Assembly (NCBI GenBank): GCA_949128115.1
Contig: OX421966.1
Span: forward strand, 31,451,042 to 31,515,041
Origin: Anaspis maculata
Taxonomy: Eukaryota > Arthropoda > Insecta > Coleoptera > Scraptiidae
Reading direction: 5' to 3'
Length of the DNA: 64,000 bases
The notes below the pieces were generated by a model, which was given only the letters and a program-made list of their open reading frames with translations, was not told the DNA's origin and did not search any database. The translations under genes were made by a program, and so were the position numbers. Below, piece after piece: positions 34,521 to 45,589 of the stretch. How positions within the stretch are numbered: the stretch's first letter is position 1; every line of letters begins with the position of its first letter.

Positions 34521-34962
34521 ATAGCATTGTATGTATACCGGGTGTCCGCGCGAAAACTTACATCAGTTGCGAATATTTCCCTCATACGTCAAAAACGCGA
34601 TAATTCGGGCACAAATTTTAAGGATTAATAAGCGATAATCCGAAGACCATATCAATAATTCAATCGATCTGTCATTGTTCAAACACCTACTGTCAAACAA
34701 ACATGATGCGTGTCCAGTGTTAACGTTGGACTCTAAACACTGTATGAGGATGCTCATGCTCAAGCGAGTACTCGAGGACCCAGAGGAATGTGCAAGGAAT
34801 TGAAACGATTTGGGATTGCGCAGTCATAATGATTTCACACTTTATACGTCAGCCTCTGGTTCTCTTTTCTGTTCTGCGGCTCAGTACAGTTAGGTGGCTA
34901 CTCATGTATCATCAATTTTATTGTCGTGTGAAATAAGATGCGAATAATTTGTAGAATGATTC
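34521..34962. other. Intergenic, no gene seen
   Basis: Begins with ATACCGGGTGTCCGCGCGAA, a string related to the ACAGGGTGTC motif seen at other repeat edges in the window. Nothing else is recognisable. Confidence 0.4.
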
Positions 34963-35182
34963 GGGAAATATTCTTCCGAATACCACTCTTGCAATGAAAA
35001 TGAACCAGATAATTCTGAAAATGCGTGTTGCCATAAGAAAACCGCATTCGTTTGTTTTCTTCTGTTGTTCGAAAGAAGAGCCCGACCCCGCAAACTCATG
35101 CAGTTTTCAGGCAACACGCATTTTTCAGAATTATCAGTAATTTTCATTGCACTCGTGGTATTATACCCGATAATTTCCGCAA
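34963..35182. mobile_element. Hairpin element, arms about 70 bp
   Basis: GATAATTCTGAAAATGCGTG and TTGCAATGAAAAT in 34963-35034 pair with CACGCATTTTTCAGAATTAT and ATTTTCATTGCA in 35115-35182. The loop is about 75 nt. No coding sequence. Confidence 0.7.
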
Positions 35183-35597
35183 TTTTCAAGGTAGGTACAG
35201 ATTTTAAATTTCACAGTATCAAGTAGTAATGCGTATTTCTACATGTCTCTGTAGTTTGACAAGAAACATCAAAGTCAAATGTGTTGCAATTTTAGATAAA
35301 AAAATCTAATTTCTCAAAAAAAAGTGAACTTTTTTCTCAATTTTTCACTGATATATCAAGAATGACATTTTTTCAGAAAAAATGATAAAAAACAAGGGGG
35401 GCCATTTGAAAAAAATAAATTGGGGTTGCTAGGGGTGAAACCGATTGGTCCGCTCCGTTCTTACTTACGCCTACCAATGTCCCCCGCGTTACTGATTGAC
35501 ACTGTGAAACTTGAAATTTGTATCTTGAAAATTGTGGAAATTATCGCAACTGGGGGTTTTCGCACGGACACCCGGCACCCGGTATGTCTATACCTAA
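35183..35597. other. Intergenic, no gene seen
   Basis: Includes A-rich stretches around 35280-35420. No feature supportable. Confidence 0.4.
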
Positions 35598-35739
35598 TGG
35601 GCGTTTTCCATTTAGCGACACAAGTCGACTTGTGTCGACACAAACCGACACAAACGCGTTCCATTTGATCTGTGTTCCTTTGTTTCATCGACACAAGCTG
35701 ACACAAACCGACACAAATGTTTTAAATGGAAAGCGCCCA
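35598..35739. mobile_element. MITE with CGACACAA sub-repeats, 142 bp
   Basis: Ends TGGGCGTTTTCCATTTA and TAAATGGAAAGCGCCCA are inverted repeats. The interior contains five CGACACAA or complementary units, including the palindrome ACACAAGTCGACTTGTGT. Confidence 0.75.
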
Positions 35740-35794
35740 ATGTAGCGTTGAGTGTAATAGTCATATTTCAATGGATCAAGGATGGAGTTAAATT

Positions 35795-36380
35795 GATGAA
35801 ATAAGGCTTTGCGGAATCAATCGCAGTGGGCTTATTCCTTGATAGAAATTTACCATTCAGGTCTAAAATTCCATCCCAAACATTCAATTATGAATATTCA
35901 CGATATCAGTTTATAGTTCCATCCGTAACATTCAGTTACAAATATTCACTGAGTATTCGTCTAAAAATCCCATCTCAAATATTCAGTAACGAATATTCAC
36001 CGAATATTCGTGTAAAATTCCATCCTACACATTGAATAACGAGTATTCACTGGATATTTGTCTAAAATTTCATCCTAAACATTCAATAACGAGTATTCAC
36101 TGAATATTCGTCTAAAATTCCATCCTAAATATCCAGTAACGAAAATACACTGAATATTCAACAAGTATTTCAACCTCAACATTCAATAACAAATATTCAC
36201 CGAATAATAGGCTTAAATTCCGCCCCAAACATTCGATAACGAATATTCACTGAATATCCATCTAATCTTGCAAAATGAATGTTTTAATTCCAATATTACG
36301 TGAATATTCCGAGTATCTGTTGAATATTAAGATAATATTTAATGTTTAATGAAAATTCAAATAATATTCACCGAACATTA
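35795..36380. repeat. Minisatellite, period about 58 bp, roughly eight units
   Basis: After a fragment related to the hairpin family at 22655 (ATGAAATAAGGCTTTGCGGA), units built on CATTCAATAACGAATATTCA, CTGAATATTCGTCTAAAA and TTCCATCCTAAA follow in tandem. Divergence is about 10-25 percent between units and spacing varies. The repeats directly abut without unique spacers. Confidence 0.8.
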
Positions 36381-36439
36381 CTTGCTACCTGGGCACCATC
36401 TTTACATTTTGATATTGGCCGGTAGATGACGCCACAGTA

Positions 36440-36590
36440 CAACAAGGAACTTTTAGGTTTGTTCCATCAGAAATCTCAAACTAGTCAAAGCCAATGAGAA
36501 GCGCCCAAATCAATTTGCGAACTGTATATCTCGATTCTTATTGGCTCTGACTAGTTTGAAACCTCTTGACGGAACAAATCTTTTGATACC
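36440..36590. mobile_element. Short hairpin element
   Basis: TTGTTCCATCAGAAATCTCA then AACTAGTCAAAGCCAATGAG at 36455-36500 pair with 36533-36580 (CTTATTGGCTCTGACTAGTT, then GACGGAACAAA). The loop is about 33 nt. Confidence 0.65.
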
Positions 36591-36646
36591 AGTTTTGTAG
36601 CGAATCGTTTTCTGTTGAAAATAGTGAAGTAGGTAGACTGGAATAG

Positions 36647-36986
36647 GTCGCGGGAACATAACCGTCACCCTGGCACCCGCTATGGCAACGTTGCAGGCAC
36701 GTCGGCACAACGAAGCCGAGAACGAAGCGCCTCTTGCCAGCTTCTTGACCGCGTTTGCGCATTGGGGGGTGTCAAGGTAGCGCAGTAGAGATTCGCTCGT
36801 TTTTACTCATTACTCAGCCAAATCTTGAGTTCAGCGCATTAATTTTTTTAATACAGCGACAATTCTTCGATAATTTATCCTTGTATTTATTACAACCAAA
36901 GAAAATTATATTACCAAGTACTAGTGAAGATAACATCATACCATATACCCATCTTTAGGCAGCCATTTTTGTTCCCGCGACCTATA
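36647..36986. mobile_element. Element bounded by AGGTCGCGGGAACA repeats, about 340 bp
   Basis: Left terminus TAGGTCGCGGGAACATAACC and right terminus TTTTTGTTCCCGCGACCTAT are inverted repeats. The same left end with its next 60 bp recurs inverted at 42685-42750. The right end recurs inverted at 7980-8010, so this is a dispersed DNA-element family. No transposase is seen. Confidence 0.65.
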
Positions 36987-37192
36987 AGGATTTCGTCCTG
37001 GTGTCAGTTTGCCCTCCATGAAAAATTCTTCAAGATAAAGCCGCAGTTCTCACCTCATCATATGAGTCGCAGAAAGCCAGTATCTGTCAAAACTCTTATC
37101 AGTGTCAGAAATGTGAACGATGGAGGCTCTTCATAATTTTTCACTCAACGCTCCCAACGCTCCAAGCTAAATACGGGTCCATATGCATTAGG

Positions 37193-38130
37193 CCACCATT
37201 CATTCACTACACCGCTCAGACATCCCAAAACGCAAAAGTCTACCGCGAATTATCCCACTGATTCTGCAAGCCACAGCTCAAACATCAAACCGGAGAAAAA
37301 CCCACTGCTCAATATCCCACTCGTGACGACATGGCGCAAAAGTCCACAGCATAGGCCACAGTGCATTTTGCCACCGCGCACGCATTACACCGTTCAACAT
37401 GCAACCGGAGAAAAACCCACCGCTCAAAATCCTACTGGGAGCGACAGAGCGCGAGAATCCAAAACTCGAACATCCCAAAGCGCAAAAGTCCACAACGCAT
37501 CCTGCCACCGCGCACGCAGTACACCGTTCAACATGCAACCGCTCAAATACCCACTGGAAGCGGCAGAGCGCGAAAATCCAACACCGATCATCGAACATCC
37601 CAAAGCGCAAAAGTCCACAATGCATTGTGCCACCGCGCAGGCACTCCCCCGCTCAACATGCAACCGGAAAAAAACCCACCGTTCAATTTCCTACTCCAAA
37701 CGACATGGCGCAAAAAATTTGTCGTAATTTTTTGTATTTACATTTAGTGCTTTATTTCGAATTGTTTATTGTTGGACGGATCATGTGCTAATAAACTAAT
37801 TAATTACGAGCTTTCCACAATAGGTGGGTAGGTATACCTATAATGCAGGAGGTTCCTTTGTAGTGGTAGGATAGTGTAGTTGTTCAATATGTAGTATAAT
37901 TGTTCAGTGAGTAGGTACCTAGTGGTAGCCTAGTTTGTAATTGAGAAATGAAAACTTACGTAATGCTAGATATGTAGCACCTAAGAGGCACCAATAGAGC
38001 AATCTCGGAGCAATCAATAATTAAACGCTATTTTTGTCGCATCTTCATCAGGCCCGGGCAAAAATGCAATTAAACACACAAATGGACTTGGGTACTTAAT
38101 TATATTCATATATTAGCGCACGAAAGACGG
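37193..38130 (+). mobile_element. Foldback-like element, left inverted arm with internal minisatellite
   Basis: This ~940-bp arm is repeated inverted at 46905-49318. The shared outer end is CCACCATTCATTCACTACAC. The shared inner end lies near GCGCACGAAAGACGGGATCT. Bases 37330-37710 are tandem units of about 100-125 bp built on GCGCAAAAGTCCACAACGCA, CCACCGCGCACGCA and GTTCAACATGCAACCG. Because the unit lacks stop codons, all three plus frames stay open for about 130 codons; this is not evidence of protein coding. Long inverted arms containing tandem repeats are characteristic of Drosophila Foldback and Galileo elements. Confidence 0.75.
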
Positions 38131-38892
38131 GATCTTTTTCTAATGACGTTTATGAGCGATGAATCACTCGTTTCTTGACGATATGTTTTTGCAGCAAAAA
38201 GCTTCTCTTGAAGCTTTCGTTATTGACTCACTTAAAGGTGACAGATTTATTTCAAACCCCAGAAATTAGTTCTATCAACCACTAATCCTCTATACGCATA
38301 TAAAAGGATTTAATCGCATCGAGGGTTAATTCAATCCCAGTGTGTGTCCGATGTAAAGAGTGCAGATCTCAAGATATCAAAAGTTAAAAGTGCCAAGTCC
38401 TGCCTGACAAGGCAATCCATCGCAAAGATGAACCCTACAGGTTAGAACAAATTGTTTTATTCTACGCGAAAAATTATTGCTAGAGATTGCTTGTGTGCGC
38501 TGCCTTTTTAAAATTATGGTGATACATCTATGGGAATTATTTAATCTATGCGCTAAATTCATGCTGAAATAAGTGAACAGTAATAATGCGGAATAAGACA
38601 TATCGCTCGTAGCTTTAAGGTTTTAGCAGTAATTAGAAGTGAAACGTACCTTGCTTTTGTCATGTATACCCTTAGACCAATAGATAATAGGTTAGTGAAT
38701 ATCGAGTTTAATTTTGAAACCCTTCCGTAGGAAAAAGATGAATCATCGTTTGTGAAAACGTACCTACTCACGCCTCACAAAAACCACAGTTTTAAACCAC
38801 TGGTTTACCTGGTTTATTGCCGGTGTTTAATTCATTTATTCGCGGTACGGTGCCTAGCCATCCTGATCCTGACGTAATGACCTGACAATCGG
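38131..38892. other. Interior of the Foldback-like structure, no gene seen
   Basis: No coding sequence or known element recognised in this part of the interval between the two arms. Confidence 0.4.
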
Positions 38893-39425
38893 CCTTATTC
38901 TCTATGCCATTGAAAATTTTCAATATTGAAAATGGGATTTTGAAGAGCTGAAATTGATCTTAAGACTGGGTAAACAAGTACGTACTATGCCAGTTCAGGC
39001 AGGGATTCAGGTCTAATTTCCATCCATATTTGGGATCCCAGCCGTATATGCTTACGTACCGAAATAAACCAGAGTGAAAAACGAAACATTTTCAATTTTC
39101 AATTTCAATGGCATAGAGAATAAGGCTGAATGGGGCCTTGCACTGCCACTTTTACACACCGAGGGCGCCACAACCGTTGGGGGCAAATTCGACAATTTTC
39201 ACGGCGTTGACGCTTCAACGACCGGCGTCCGTCATTTTATGTCTAGATTTGAATTTTGGATAACCTCTATTTCGTGCTTGACGTTTCCAGTCACTGTCAG
39301 TTACTGGTCAAACTACTCAAACTCCCGTGTTTTCCCGTCATTTAGGGCCACTTTATCGAAGTAGGCGCCCCATACAGTAGTGGCGACCTCACGTTGAGTT
39401 TTTCAATTGCAAGGCCCCATTAAAC
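38893..39425. mobile_element. Two adjoining MITEs
   Basis: The first (about 38898-39131) has inverted ends GCCTTATTCTCTATGCCATT and AATGGCATAGAGAATAAGGC. The second (about 39131-39425) has 13-bp ends ATGGGGCCTTGCA and TGCAAGGCCCCAT and a CG-rich interior. They abut almost exactly. A plus-strand frame at 39074-39364 spans the boundary and is not a gene. Confidence 0.65.
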
Positions 39426-39448
39426 ACGATTTTACAAAACCGTAAGTA

Positions 39449-39625
39449 CCAATAATAATAATAATAATAATAATAATATTAGACGGCCCCGTGGCGCAGG
39501 CGGTCGAGTGGCTGCCTGCGACGCGGAAGTCCCGGGTTCGATTCCCGGTGAAAAGTGGGTGTTGTGTTGTTCGAAATTTGCACTTTTCTGAGTCTGTATA
39601 ATTGATTAATAAACGGGCAAACTCC
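39449..39625 (+). mobile_element. tRNA-derived SINE (after an (AAT)n tract)
   Basis: A perfect RNA polymerase III A box, TGGCGCAGGCG, lies at 39492-39502 and a perfect B box, GGTTCGATTCC, at 39535-39545. The T arm (CCGGG, 7-nt loop, CCCGG) folds perfectly. The anticodon arm is mispaired, and the sequence does not end in an acceptor stem. A ~70-bp AT-rich body follows. This is a SINE head rather than a working tRNA gene. The (AAT)n tract at 39449-39478 may be the tail of another element. Confidence 0.7.
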
Positions 39626-40506
39626 TATGGTAAGAAAAAGCAATAAGGAGGAAAACATTTATTTTATTTAAAAAAATGTATTTATAATAATATTAAATGC
39701 AGCACCGTCGGTAAAGATCCCGCGATACCTTACAGGAGCTCTGGACAGATGAAGCAATATGGTCCATTTGTCCGGATGTAAGGAGGAAAGACCCTGCATT
39801 TTATGATCAAACGAAGCCTTTTTACATGTGTGATGCTTGGACTCTCCCGGACCCATAAAGACCGGTAGCCACCGGCAAAATTAGTGAAGGCTTTGTATAC
39901 AGGGTGGAGCAGAATTTTTTTTAATGAAATTCGTATTTCGTGAACCGAAACGGATGGAGTTGTGTGAAACACCATATCTGTTCCAAATTTTGCGCTTTTT
40001 AGGATAAAGAAATCAGTATTCGATTACCTTGTGCCAGTTTTGAAATATCATGAAAAAAAAGAAAGCTGAAAATTACCTTTCCTCGATGGCTGAAAATTCA
40101 AGATGCGATTTATATGCTCTGAGTGGTGTTTTGAGTGAAAATCGAGGTAAGAATCTAACCATAGTGCTGTGTGAACTTCACCATTACGAGGACATGCACA
40201 CGTCCCCACAAATTTTAAGTGCTTTTTACGTGTTCTCTGAGGCCTCTTCACCGCAGAAAGCTCAATATCCCAATATGTCCCTACAATTATAGGCCAAGAA
40301 TAGTGTGTAAAACCATATAATTGTAATCGAAATTGTGGGGACCTGAGTCAGAATCGCTAGATGGCGCTGTTTGACTAATTTTCCTAGAGAGACTAATTTT
40401 CCATTTCTGAACCATACCGATTCATCGAGGTCCCCATAAAATTCTCATTATTGTGGGGACATCCGAAATCAAATTTACACAATTCAATATAATGTTGGTC
40501 GTATTA
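39626..40506. other. Unassigned; fragment matching 46708-46750 inverted
   Basis: ACAGGAGCTCTGGACAGATG then AAGCAATATGGTCC at 39733-39766 recurs inverted at 46708-46742. An ACAGGGTGGAGC motif lies at 39899. Open frames at 40048-40292 are unremarkable. Confidence 0.4.
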
Positions 40507-40645
40507 TACCGTATGATCAAAAACTTCTCTCCTCTATGCAGGCTGTAATCTGGTCAAGTCAGGTCAGGTTTGCCTGCCAAAAACGAGGCTGATTTTGGCC
40601 AAGCCACAGCCTGCCTAGTGGAGGAAAGTTTTTGATCATACGGTA
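40507..40645. mobile_element. Short hairpin MITE family H, copy 2 (139 bp)
   Basis: Ends TACCGTATGATCAAAAACTT and AAGTTTTTGATCATACGGTA are almost perfect inverted repeats. The interior contains GCCTGCCAAAAACGAGGCTG and is slightly longer than in the other copies. Confidence 0.88.
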
Positions 40646-41417
40646 TTATAATTATGTATAGGTGGTGTGTAGGCATAGGTATTGTTAATTGTAAATATAA
40701 ACTGCTCCACAATGAAGTAGACGCCACGTATCACCAAAAAAACGCAATCAGGGGTAAAGCTCAGGCGTAGTACAAGCACAACAAGAAAGTTTATAGGGGG
40801 CTCCTCCTTTCATGGAAAATGAAGTTCTACCATTATATTCAGGGGTTTGATAAACTTGCAAAAAACTTGTTTTACAGCTGAAATATTGATGAAATTCAAC
40901 GTGCCAAAAACAGACAGTGACTAGCGTTGCATAAAGTGCCCCCTGTCTGGCCCAACGCCAGAGTTTCGGGCTGTTTTTAAGTTCAAGATATCCGGAACGG
41001 TTGTAGGAACAATCGTGCTCAATGTCAACCACCGATTCATTGGAAGTGATTCGATCTTGCGAGAAAATAGAAAATAGGGCAAATCTGTTACATTCCATAT
41101 ATAAAATTAATATCTTCTGTGTAAGACCTCCAATCTAGGTAATTCCAAAACCGCTTTGAGACAAGGCATCACACTTCGTGATTTTCACATTAGAATTTGA
41201 AAAAAAAATTGGGGGCGATTGGAGGTTCGATGAAATCATCGCAATTTTTCACCTTTTACATAAATATCACCCTGTAGAAATTTTACATGCAGTTTCTTGA
41301 CATTCACAATTACAGGATCAAAAGAACTATTGTGCTAAACTGAAGATTTGACTAAGTAACGTCAAAAACAAGCGAATCTCTACAGCGGTACCCTCGCACC
41401 CCATCATGCGCAAGCGT
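40646..41417. other. Unassigned; includes a shared LINE-tail-like fragment
   Basis: The stretch at 41335-41410 matches 8140-8215 (GTCAAAAACAAGCGAATCTC, then TACAGCGGTA). A CACCCTGTAG motif lies at about 41270. A minus frame at 40748-41098 (116 codons) has no recognisable domain. Confidence 0.35.
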
Positions 41418-41538
41418 TGTGCCGGCAGGAGCTTCTCAAGATAGGTCACTAGACAAAGAAAGTAGATCCAGCTGAGCCGTGATTGGCGTATGTATCTACT
41501 TTCTCTATCTAGTGATCTACCTGGAGCAGCTCCTGGCG
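41418..41538. mobile_element. Short hairpin element, stems about 46 bp
   Basis: GGAGCTTCTCAAGATAGGTC then ACTAGACAAAGAAAGTAGAT pairs with ATCTACTTTCTCTATCTAGT then GATCTACCTGGAGCAGCTCC. The loop is about 25 nt. Confidence 0.75.
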
Positions 41539-41588
41539 CAAAATGAAAGCGGCTAAGAAGGCGGAAATGCGCAATGTCCGCGTACTGT

Positions 41589-42670
41589 ACCGGGTGATCA
41601 TTTGAAAACTATCCACCTGCAATAACTCCCGATTCCTAGTGAAAAAGTCTTCGAGCAAAAACAGTTCGATTTTTATATCGAGGGGGACATCTGAAACATA
41701 CATTAGCAAATTTCTATCTTTAGCCCCCTCGCCCCCACTTACCCCAACTTTGAAATTTCAAATGACACTACCTACTTTGCGATACATCAAATCCAACAGA
41801 ATTAGATTCTCTTTCTGGAAAAATATTTATAACATTTTTAACCCCACCTCTCTTCCCCCCTAAATTCTCTGAGTGTCCAATTAAATATTCTTAACCTCTC
41901 AATTCTCTTCAACGCAGTCAACGTCATCCTGCACAGCATCGAAAGAGAAAATTTTCTATGGAAAAAGTGCCACCCAAATTCACCCCTTCGCTTCCCCCTC
42001 CTCACCTTAAAAATCTAAAATGACGATACCTACTTTGTGAAACATCAAATTAAAGGGAATTGAATTCTCTCCCTGAACACAATTTTTTCGAAATTTTTGA
42101 AACCCCCCATTTTCCTACTAAAATACTCCAAATGTCCAATTAAATGGGGGAGGAGTTGAAAATTTCAAAAAAATTGTTTTTAAAAAGAGAATTTCATTTC
42201 CTTTAATTTGATGTATCACAAAGTAGGTAGTATTTTGGTGAATTTTAAAGTTGAGGAGGGGGAGAGCAATGGGGTCAATTTAGGTAGCACTTTTTCCACC
42301 GAAAATTCTCTTCTTTGATGCTATTCAGGATGATGCTGACTAAACTGAAGAGAATTTAGGGGTCCAGAATATTGAAAGGGACACTTAGAGAATTTTTAGG
42401 GAGAAGGGGGGTAGAGTTAAAAATTTTGAAAATATCTTTTTCAAGAAGAGAAGAGAATTTTCTTCAATTTGGTGTTCTGCAAGGTAGGTAATGTAATTTG
42501 AAATTTTATTTTTGGGATGGGTGGGGGCGAGGGGGCTAAAGATATAAATTTGCCAATGTATGTTTTAGATGTCCCCCTTGATATAAAAATCGACCTGTTT
42601 TTGCTCAAGGAAATATTGACCAGGAATCGGGAGTTATTGCAGGTGGATAGTTTTCAAATGGTCACCCGGT
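41589..42670. mobile_element. Palindromic element family F1, copy B, intact: arms about 525 bp, loop 28 nt
   Basis: Outer ends ACCGGGTGATCATTTGAAAA and TTTTCAAATGGTCACCCGGT pair. Inner ends CCCCCCATTT (to 42113) and AAATGGGGGAGG (from 42142) flank a 28-nt loop. Weaker pairing continues outward to about 41571 and 42690. It is related to copy A at 24842-27350. No open frame crosses the centre. Confidence 0.9.
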
Positions 42671-43115
42671 CTGTATGCGCGTTGTCAGGCATACTTGCAA
42701 CGTTGCCATAGCGGGTGCCAAGGTGACGGTCATGTTCCCGCGACCTATACCAAGTCCTCCGCCTTACCAAAGTTGGCTTGAAATATGTGTTTTAATTTTT
42801 TCAGTTGCTTGCGCTGCTAGAGGTGGGGTGAAGCAAAAACATGACCCCTGAAATGTACGCAATTGAAAACAGAAATAAACTTGTTGTAGAAGTTTCCGCA
42901 GAACTACCATGTTACTGAGGATTGTATTCCGGTCAAGGTTTCCAGGTTTCCACCCTGTATATATAACCAGTTATGTACAATTCAGGTTATATATCATATT
43001 TCTTTGAAAAAATATAAATATTGAGATACAGTCTGGTTCATCTTGGATTAAAATTCAAAATCTTTCTTCCATTCCTCGAAGTCTCCTGCTTCGCATTCGG
43101 CTCGTATTCCTCGTA
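42671..43115. other. Unassigned, with an AGGTCGCGGGAACA-family end
   Basis: Bases 42685-42750 (GTTGCCATAGCGGGTGCCAA, then GTGACGGTCATGTTCCCGCG) are an inverted copy of the left end of the element at 36647. A CACCCTGTATATA motif lies at 42952. No gene is seen. Confidence 0.4.
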
Positions 43116-44440
43116 TAGTTTGAAATATACCGTCCGTTTTTTATTTTAGGCCCCAGCCCGTAGCACCTTTGTTATGGGTTCCACACCCAATATATTATAT
43201 ATTTTTGAAATCACAAAAATAAGATCTTTCCACTGATGATATGTCAAATTATTTTTGACAGATGTCATTTTTTGACAATTGACAGAATAGTACTTGTAAT
43301 ACATCATTTTGAAGCCCATGAAATTCTGACGAGAACTGTGTTTTTATTTTTGAAATCGGGTATCTTTTACAGCTTCTAGGGGTCTTTCAATAGGAAAAAA
43401 TGTCAATTCCAGAAATAGTCACTCAATAAGTAATAGGTATTTTTGATAATCACTTAGGGTGATGATCTGATTTTAAATCGTCCAAATCATTAGGAAACTC
43501 TGTAAACACCTTCTTTTAGGTGAGCTCATAAAAAAATCGAGGGGGTCATAGCTGGCAAGCTCGTATGTCATCGCGTTGGGCTGGTAGTTCCAATTTACTG
43601 ATCGTCGAATGTTTCATTCAAGGAACAAGGAGGCGGTCATTTCGAGCTACTTCTTTAGGCAATTTTTTGTTTCATTGTGAATAATAGAATAATTAATGAT
43701 TATAAGCATTAGTTAACATTAAAAATAGGCATCTGCTTTACCTACTTACTTATTATGTATTTCTGAAATTCAACATTTTTTTTCTATTGAAAGACCCATA
43801 GAAGCTGTAAAGGATACTCGATTTCAAAAATGAAAACACAGTTCTCCTCAGAATTTTATGGGCTTTAAAATGATGTATTACAAGTACTTTTCTGTCAATT
43901 GTCAAAAAATGACATCTGTCAAAAATAATTTGACATATCGCATACATAAGAACGCATACCTGCAGAGCGCGTTAATTTCAATTCTGACGCACGAAGTGTC
44001 ACTGTCAATGGCAACTGTCAATCAATAATCGAAATGTAAACAAACAACAAACATAACCTCCTAACCATTCAACATTTAATATTGTTCAGAATGAAATGTT
44101 ACGCGCCAGAAAGACGGAAGACGCACGTATGGCAGAAAGACGGAGAAAAGATTCAGGTGATACGAGGCAAGGCGATCGACGAAACAAGAGCGTTATTTGG
44201 TTGGATCTGTCGAAACGTCAAATCGACGTCAAGCGCTGTCAGCTGAAATTTGCATGACATTACACGAGCACACCGTATTACAGTGTTGTCAACTTGTTGT
44301 CGTGATATAGATATGGCAACGTCCTACTTTCACAGGTATGCGCAGAAGCCTTTCGGGAAACGTGGATTGGGTGTGAAACCCATAATAAAGGTGCTACGGG
44401 CTGGGGCCTAAAATAAAAAACGGACGGTATACTCGTATAT
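43116..44440. mobile_element. Nested inverted-repeat element, about 1.3 kb
   Basis: Outer inverted repeats of about 65 bp begin TACCGTCCGTTTTTTATTTT, then AGGCCCCAGCCCGTAGCACC, with the complement ending CGGTA near 44430. TA flanks both ends. An inner pair of arms (about 43240-43440 and 43750-43945) shares GACAGATGTCATTTTTTGAC, TTGTAATACATCATTTT and AGCTTCT blocks. The inner loop contains no gene, nor does the stretch 43950-44340. Confidence 0.75.
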
Positions 44441-44499
44441 CATTTCAACGCCAATATGCGATATTCAGCCGGCACGACATGCGCTGTAGGTTCGCAAAG

Positions 44500-44895
44500 C
44501 TAGGGGATGGAACTCATGCGTCTGCGCGAGCTAGGAAAAGTCAAAACCTGCATATTTTCAGCCATCGATTTAACAAAGGAAAATAGATGACAAGAAACTC
44601 CTGATTTCCATGCTAGATTATGCGGAATGATGTTGTCCATGTGCATTGGTGTCGAAAAAATGAATTCCGCTCGTAGTGTTCCGAAAAGAACGAAAAAGCC
44701 GTTTTCAGTGTATAACTGGTTGCCTAGAAGGTGATGTTTTTTGGGAACACACATGAAATGAAACTGTAATGTTCTTTTCGTACGGTTTTTGCAGCCCAGC
44801 ACTCGACAACTGCCCGTCATTTTTGAAAAAAAAAACAGAAAACACAAAACCTCTGATATATTATACATATAACCCGATAGAATTTTAGTTACCAT
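44500..44895 (-). pseudogene. Possible THAP-like zinc-finger fragment
   Basis: A 131-codon minus frame contains KMTGSCRVLGCKNRTKR then FHFMCVP. This is reminiscent of the C-x4-C...F-H-x-F-P start of THAP zinc fingers carried by P-element-type transposases and some genes. Downstream the frame loses THAP character; the conserved W and the C-x2-H pair are not evident in register. If real, it is a decayed fragment. Confidence is low. Confidence 0.25.
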
Positions 44896-45589
44896 TTGTG
44901 TTCATGCAGTTTCATGCCATTGACGGACAGGACGGCAACCGTAAGGCAGAGAAGAATACTAGAAGTAGGGCGGTATTTTCAAAAACACACCAACTGATGA
45001 ACACGTTACCATATTTTCGCTCCTTGTGTATCTAAAACTGATCCATCATTGCTGGTGTTGAACACAATGAAAGATCAAGGAACACTCTTTTTTCCATAGC
45101 TTATTTGAGAGTTTCATTTCCATCCGTTTCAATAATATACAATGTTGAAATTACGCTTTTTACATGTGTTAGCATACGGCACTATTCTCAAATCCCCTAG
45201 CATGGTTGCGCCAGCGCAGAAATGGCACTGAATCTCGCCTATAGACCATATTAATTATTCTCACTTTCCCCTTCCACTAGTCATTTGTAAGTTAGGTATG
45301 TGCCTGTGACCATGCGCACTGCAGTAGAAGATCTCGCGCGCCACAGCATGCATAGAAAACGGAACTTTGCTGTCGCTGTCAGAATTCACGATTTCAAGGT
45401 GTTTTCTTTATTCTTGGGACGTTTTAACCTTTTTAACCATACTTTTACGTGACGGCTGACGCTCGATTCGCTTTCAAGCGCTGTCAAAATTCTCGTTAGC
45501 GGAAGTTGTGCAATAAAATATGGCGGGTAATTTGAAATTGTTTTGGATTCAAAAAAACCCATTTTAAAATGCTTCGCATAAACTTCACA
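44896..45589. other. Intergenic, no gene seen
   Basis: No coding or RNA feature could be supported. Confidence 0.4.

Noticed and set aside
35795..36380. CRISPR-like array
   Set aside because: The ~58-bp units are imperfect, abut directly with no unique spacers, and lie in eukaryotic DNA. It is a minisatellite.
37323..37791. Three overlapping open frames of about 130 codons rich in H, T, P and K
   Set aside because: All three plus frames are open because the tandem unit lacks stop codons; the same happens in the inverted copy at 48627-49232. This is repeat structure, not coding.
39485..39556. tRNA gene
   Set aside because: A and B boxes and the T arm are perfect, but the anticodon arm is mispaired, there is no acceptor stem at the 3' side, and a SINE-like body follows.
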